From: Pseudomonadota bacterium
Lineage (GTDB): Bacteria > Pseudomonadota > Alphaproteobacteria > Micavibrionales > CSBR16-224
DNA: 64,000 nt
Direction of reading: 5' to 3'
Assembly (NCBI GenBank): GCA_013285465.1
Contig: CP053449.1
Coordinates: 124,001 to 188,000, forward strand
Part shown: positions 62,206 through 64,000 of the stretch, in pieces
Layout of the letters: every line of letters begins with the position of its first letter
How positions within the stretch are numbered: the first letter of the stretch is position 1
Translations under genes and position numbers: made by a program
Notes under the pieces: generated by a model
What the model was told of the DNA's origin: nothing
The model's input: only the letters and a program-made list of their open reading frames with translations
The model's database searches: none

Positions 62206-64000
62206 TCAAAGCGTGTTCAGATAAGCCTTTATGCGGGTAAATTCGTCTTTGACGCGGCGGATATCCTCTGCGGGGACGGTATCGCCGTTCTGCAGGCAGG
62301 TTTCGATCTTTGCGGCGACCTGCCCCAGTGCCGTGCAGCAGGCGGAATGCGCCGCGCCTTTTAAACTATGTGCATCTTCTTCGAGTTTCTCTAAGTCTTT
62401 GTTTTTATGGGATTTCTCAAGGCTATCGATGAGGGGCTCCGTCATCTCGACGAAAAAGCCGAGCATTTCCATGATGGCGGCCTCATCAAAACCGCCGAGC
62501 AGTTCTTTTGCCGCTTCCGCATCAATGGGGGTGCTGTCATCAATGCTTTTTGCATTATTTTGTGCCTGTGCGGGAACGTCCTCCGCCTGTTCGCTGAGCA
62601 GACCCCAGCGGATCAGCAGCCGCCGCATCTGTCCCAGAGAAATCGGTTTCAGAAGACATTCATCAAAACCGCGCGACAGGTAAACCTGTCTGCGTGACAG
62701 CTGGACATCGGCTGTCAGGGCGATAATGGGCAGGCGCTCATCAAGTGTGGTGCGGTTTTCATCCTCTTCGATGGCGCGCAGTCTTGCCACCAGCGTATAG
62801 CCGTCCATTTCCGGCATATGCAGATCGGTCAGCAATAATCCGTAATCCCGTTCCGCCAGTTTGTTCATGGCCTCGATGCCGTTTTCGGCAAAATCCGCCT
62901 GAATGCCAAGATGGACGAATTGCCTTTCCAGCACATCGCGGACGGAAGGGTTATCTTCGGCGATCAGAATGCGGTGCGGTCTTTGTGAAATATATTGGGC
63001 GGCATTGCGGGCGGCGGCGCGGACGGCCTCCCCCAGCCCCAGACGGCTGGCCGGTTTGCCGAGATAGGTGGCGCCCAGCGCCCGCGCCGAATGCTGCAGC
63101 CCCGCATCATCACGCGCGGTATAGATGACGATGCCTGTAAAGGGGCGGATTTCCGCGGCATATTTTGCAAGATCGACGCCCAGCCCGTCAGGCAGTCCCT
63201 GATCGATAATGGCAACGTCAAAACTGCGCTGTTCCAGCAGTTTTAAGCCGGCCTCATAAGTGCCGCAATTTTCAACTTTCGCGCCCATAGATGTCAGACA
63301 GGCGACGATTTCCCGTGCCGCCGCCGGATGATCTTCAACGGATAAAACGGCAAGACCGGCAAGATCGGGCAGGGACGCGAAATTTTCGGAACTGACAGGT
63401 GCGGCGGGAATTTCAAACCAGAAAACACTGCCCTGACCGGGGGTGCTGTCAACACCGATAATGCCGCCCATCAGCTCAACCAGCTTGCGGCAGATTGACA
63501 GCCCCAGCCCCGTGCCGCCGTATTTTCGTGTGGTGGAGCTGTCGGCCTGTGTGAAAGGCTGAAACAGTTTTTCCGCGACATCCTGTGACATGCCCGGGCC
63601 GGTGTCACGGATTTCAAAGCGCAGCCCGACCATATGTTGTTCCGGCGCGGGAAGTTCCTGCGTTTGGCAATTGACGGTTAAACTCACGCTGCCGCGGGTG
63701 GTGAATTTGATGGCATTTCCGACCAGATTCAGCAAGACCTGTCTGAGCCGTTTCGGATCACCGGCGACGACGGCGGGAACGTCTTCGGCGATGTCCGCCG
63801 TCAGGCTGACACGGTCACCATGCAGCTTGACCTCCATACATTCCAGAATGCCGTATGCCAGCGTTCTTAAGGGAATTTCCAGCGGCTCAAGCACCAGTTT
63901 TCCGGCATTGATTTTGGCAAGATCGAGGATGTCATCCAGAATTTCCAGCAGACCTGTGGCGGCGTCTTTTGCCGTATGTGCCATTTTTTCGGTTTCATTG
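62206..64000 (-). CDS. Hybrid sensor histidine kinase, partial
   Basis: The reading frame continues past the right edge, so the N-terminal sensor and most of the phosphoacceptor helix are missing; the Met at 63984 is internal. In order the visible part has the end of HisKA ([19 protein letters not shown]), a HATPase domain with [16 protein letters not shown] and [19 protein letters not shown], a first receiver ([16 protein letters not shown]), a second receiver ([23 protein letters not shown], then LKPIS) and a C-terminal Hpt domain with the phosphorylatable His in HSLKGAAHS. It would run a multi-step phosphorelay. The input signal cannot be inferred. Confidence 0.93.
   Translation of the reverse strand, partial: NETEKMAHTAKDAATGLLEILDDILDLAKINAGKLVLEPLEIPLRTLAYGILECMEVKLHGDRVSLTADIAEDVPAVVAGDPKRLRQVLLNLVGNAIKFTTRGSVSLTVNCQTQELPAPEQHMVGLRFEIRDTGPGMSQDVAEKLFQPFTQADSSTTRKYGGTGLGLSICRKLVELMGGIIGVDSTPGQGSVFWFEIPAAPVSSENFASLPDLAGLAVLSVEDHPAAAREIVACLTSMGAKVENCGTYEAGLKLLEQRSFDVAIIDQGLPDGLGVDLAKYAAEIRPFTGIVIYTARDDAGLQHSARALGATYLGKPASRLGLGEAVRAAARNAAQYISQRPHRILIAEDNPSVRDVLERQFVHLGIQADFAENGIEAMNKLAERDYGLLLTDLHMPEMDGYTLVARLRAIEEDENRTTLDERLPIIALTADVQLSRRQVYLSRGFDECLLKPISLGQMRRLLIRWGLLSEQAEDVPAQAQNNAKSIDDSTPIDAEAAKELLGGFDEAAIMEMLGFFVEMTEPLIDSLEKSHKNKDLEKLEEDAHSLKGAAHSACCTALGQVAAKIETCLQNGDTVPAEDIRRVKDEFTRIKAYLNTL

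Overview
The window looks like chromosomal DNA of a flagellated alphaproteobacterium with an integrated accessory island on its left. Three things point to this class: the gene order rpmH-rnpA-yidD-yidC-engB, a short alphaproteobacterial-type flagellin, and a BTLCP-family transglutaminase-like protease. I cannot name a genus from the sequence alone. No rRNA, intact tRNA, CRISPR array or recognisable IS transposase is visible.

Left island (1 to about 10,290). The DNA is visibly AT-richer than the rest. It carries a tightly packed, all-plus-strand run of copper and ion stress genes: a DUF2933 protein, an isoprenylcysteine-methyltransferase-like membrane enzyme, a 57-residue Cys-Cys/His peptide, a P1B-type copper ATPase, a small membrane protein and NhaA. 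An overlapping nucleotide cassette follows (beta-CASP RNA nuclease, AMP/thymidine phosphorylase, PRPP synthetase), then a DUF6629 membrane protein. The island ends in a non-coding zone with three 12-bp-spaced GTATAC repeats and a 20-nt copy of tRNA positions 57-76 (10269-10288). That copy is followed directly by a strong terminator, which is what the distal attachment site of a tRNA-integrated element looks like. The intact tRNA and integrase would lie left of the window.

Transition (10,290-15,200). It holds hairpins, an orphan gene bracketed by inverted copies of a roughly 30-bp repeat, a second orphan, a VIT1/CCC1-type metal transporter, a CNNM-type CBS protein and an AT-rich orphan on the minus strand with a 9-bp inverted repeat near its start.

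Core chromosome (15,200-64,000). ClpB is followed by the rpmH-rnpA-yidD-yidC-engB block, farnesyl-diphosphate-synthase-type IspA, flagellin, two tandem BEM46-like hydrolases, an MsbA-like exporter and a patatin. Next come three small charged exported proteins, a KamA/EpmB-type radical SAM enzyme, a UspA-NhaD pair, small orphans, a C39-like protein and a nucleoside deaminase. A complete tryptophan operon follows, trpD-C-F-B-A plus a fused anthranilate synthase that resembles PhzE more than ordinary TrpEG. Then come two small related membrane proteins, malic enzyme, pirin, a lipoprotein, a DUF2927-like protein, a Sir2 deacylase, a GNAT acetyltransferase, nitronate monooxygenase, tandem DUF4139 proteins and the BTLCP protease. 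A three-gene operon (NCS1 permease, omega-aminotransferase, methylmalonate/malonate-semialdehyde dehydrogenase) fits beta-alanine or pyrimidine catabolism. The window closes with a 1,012-residue exported coiled-coil protein and a hybrid histidine kinase cut by the right edge.

The observations most worth a second look are the island boundary, the Cys-Cys peptide in the copper operon, the nuclease-phosphorylase-PRPP cassette, and the PhzE-like enzyme closing the trp operon.
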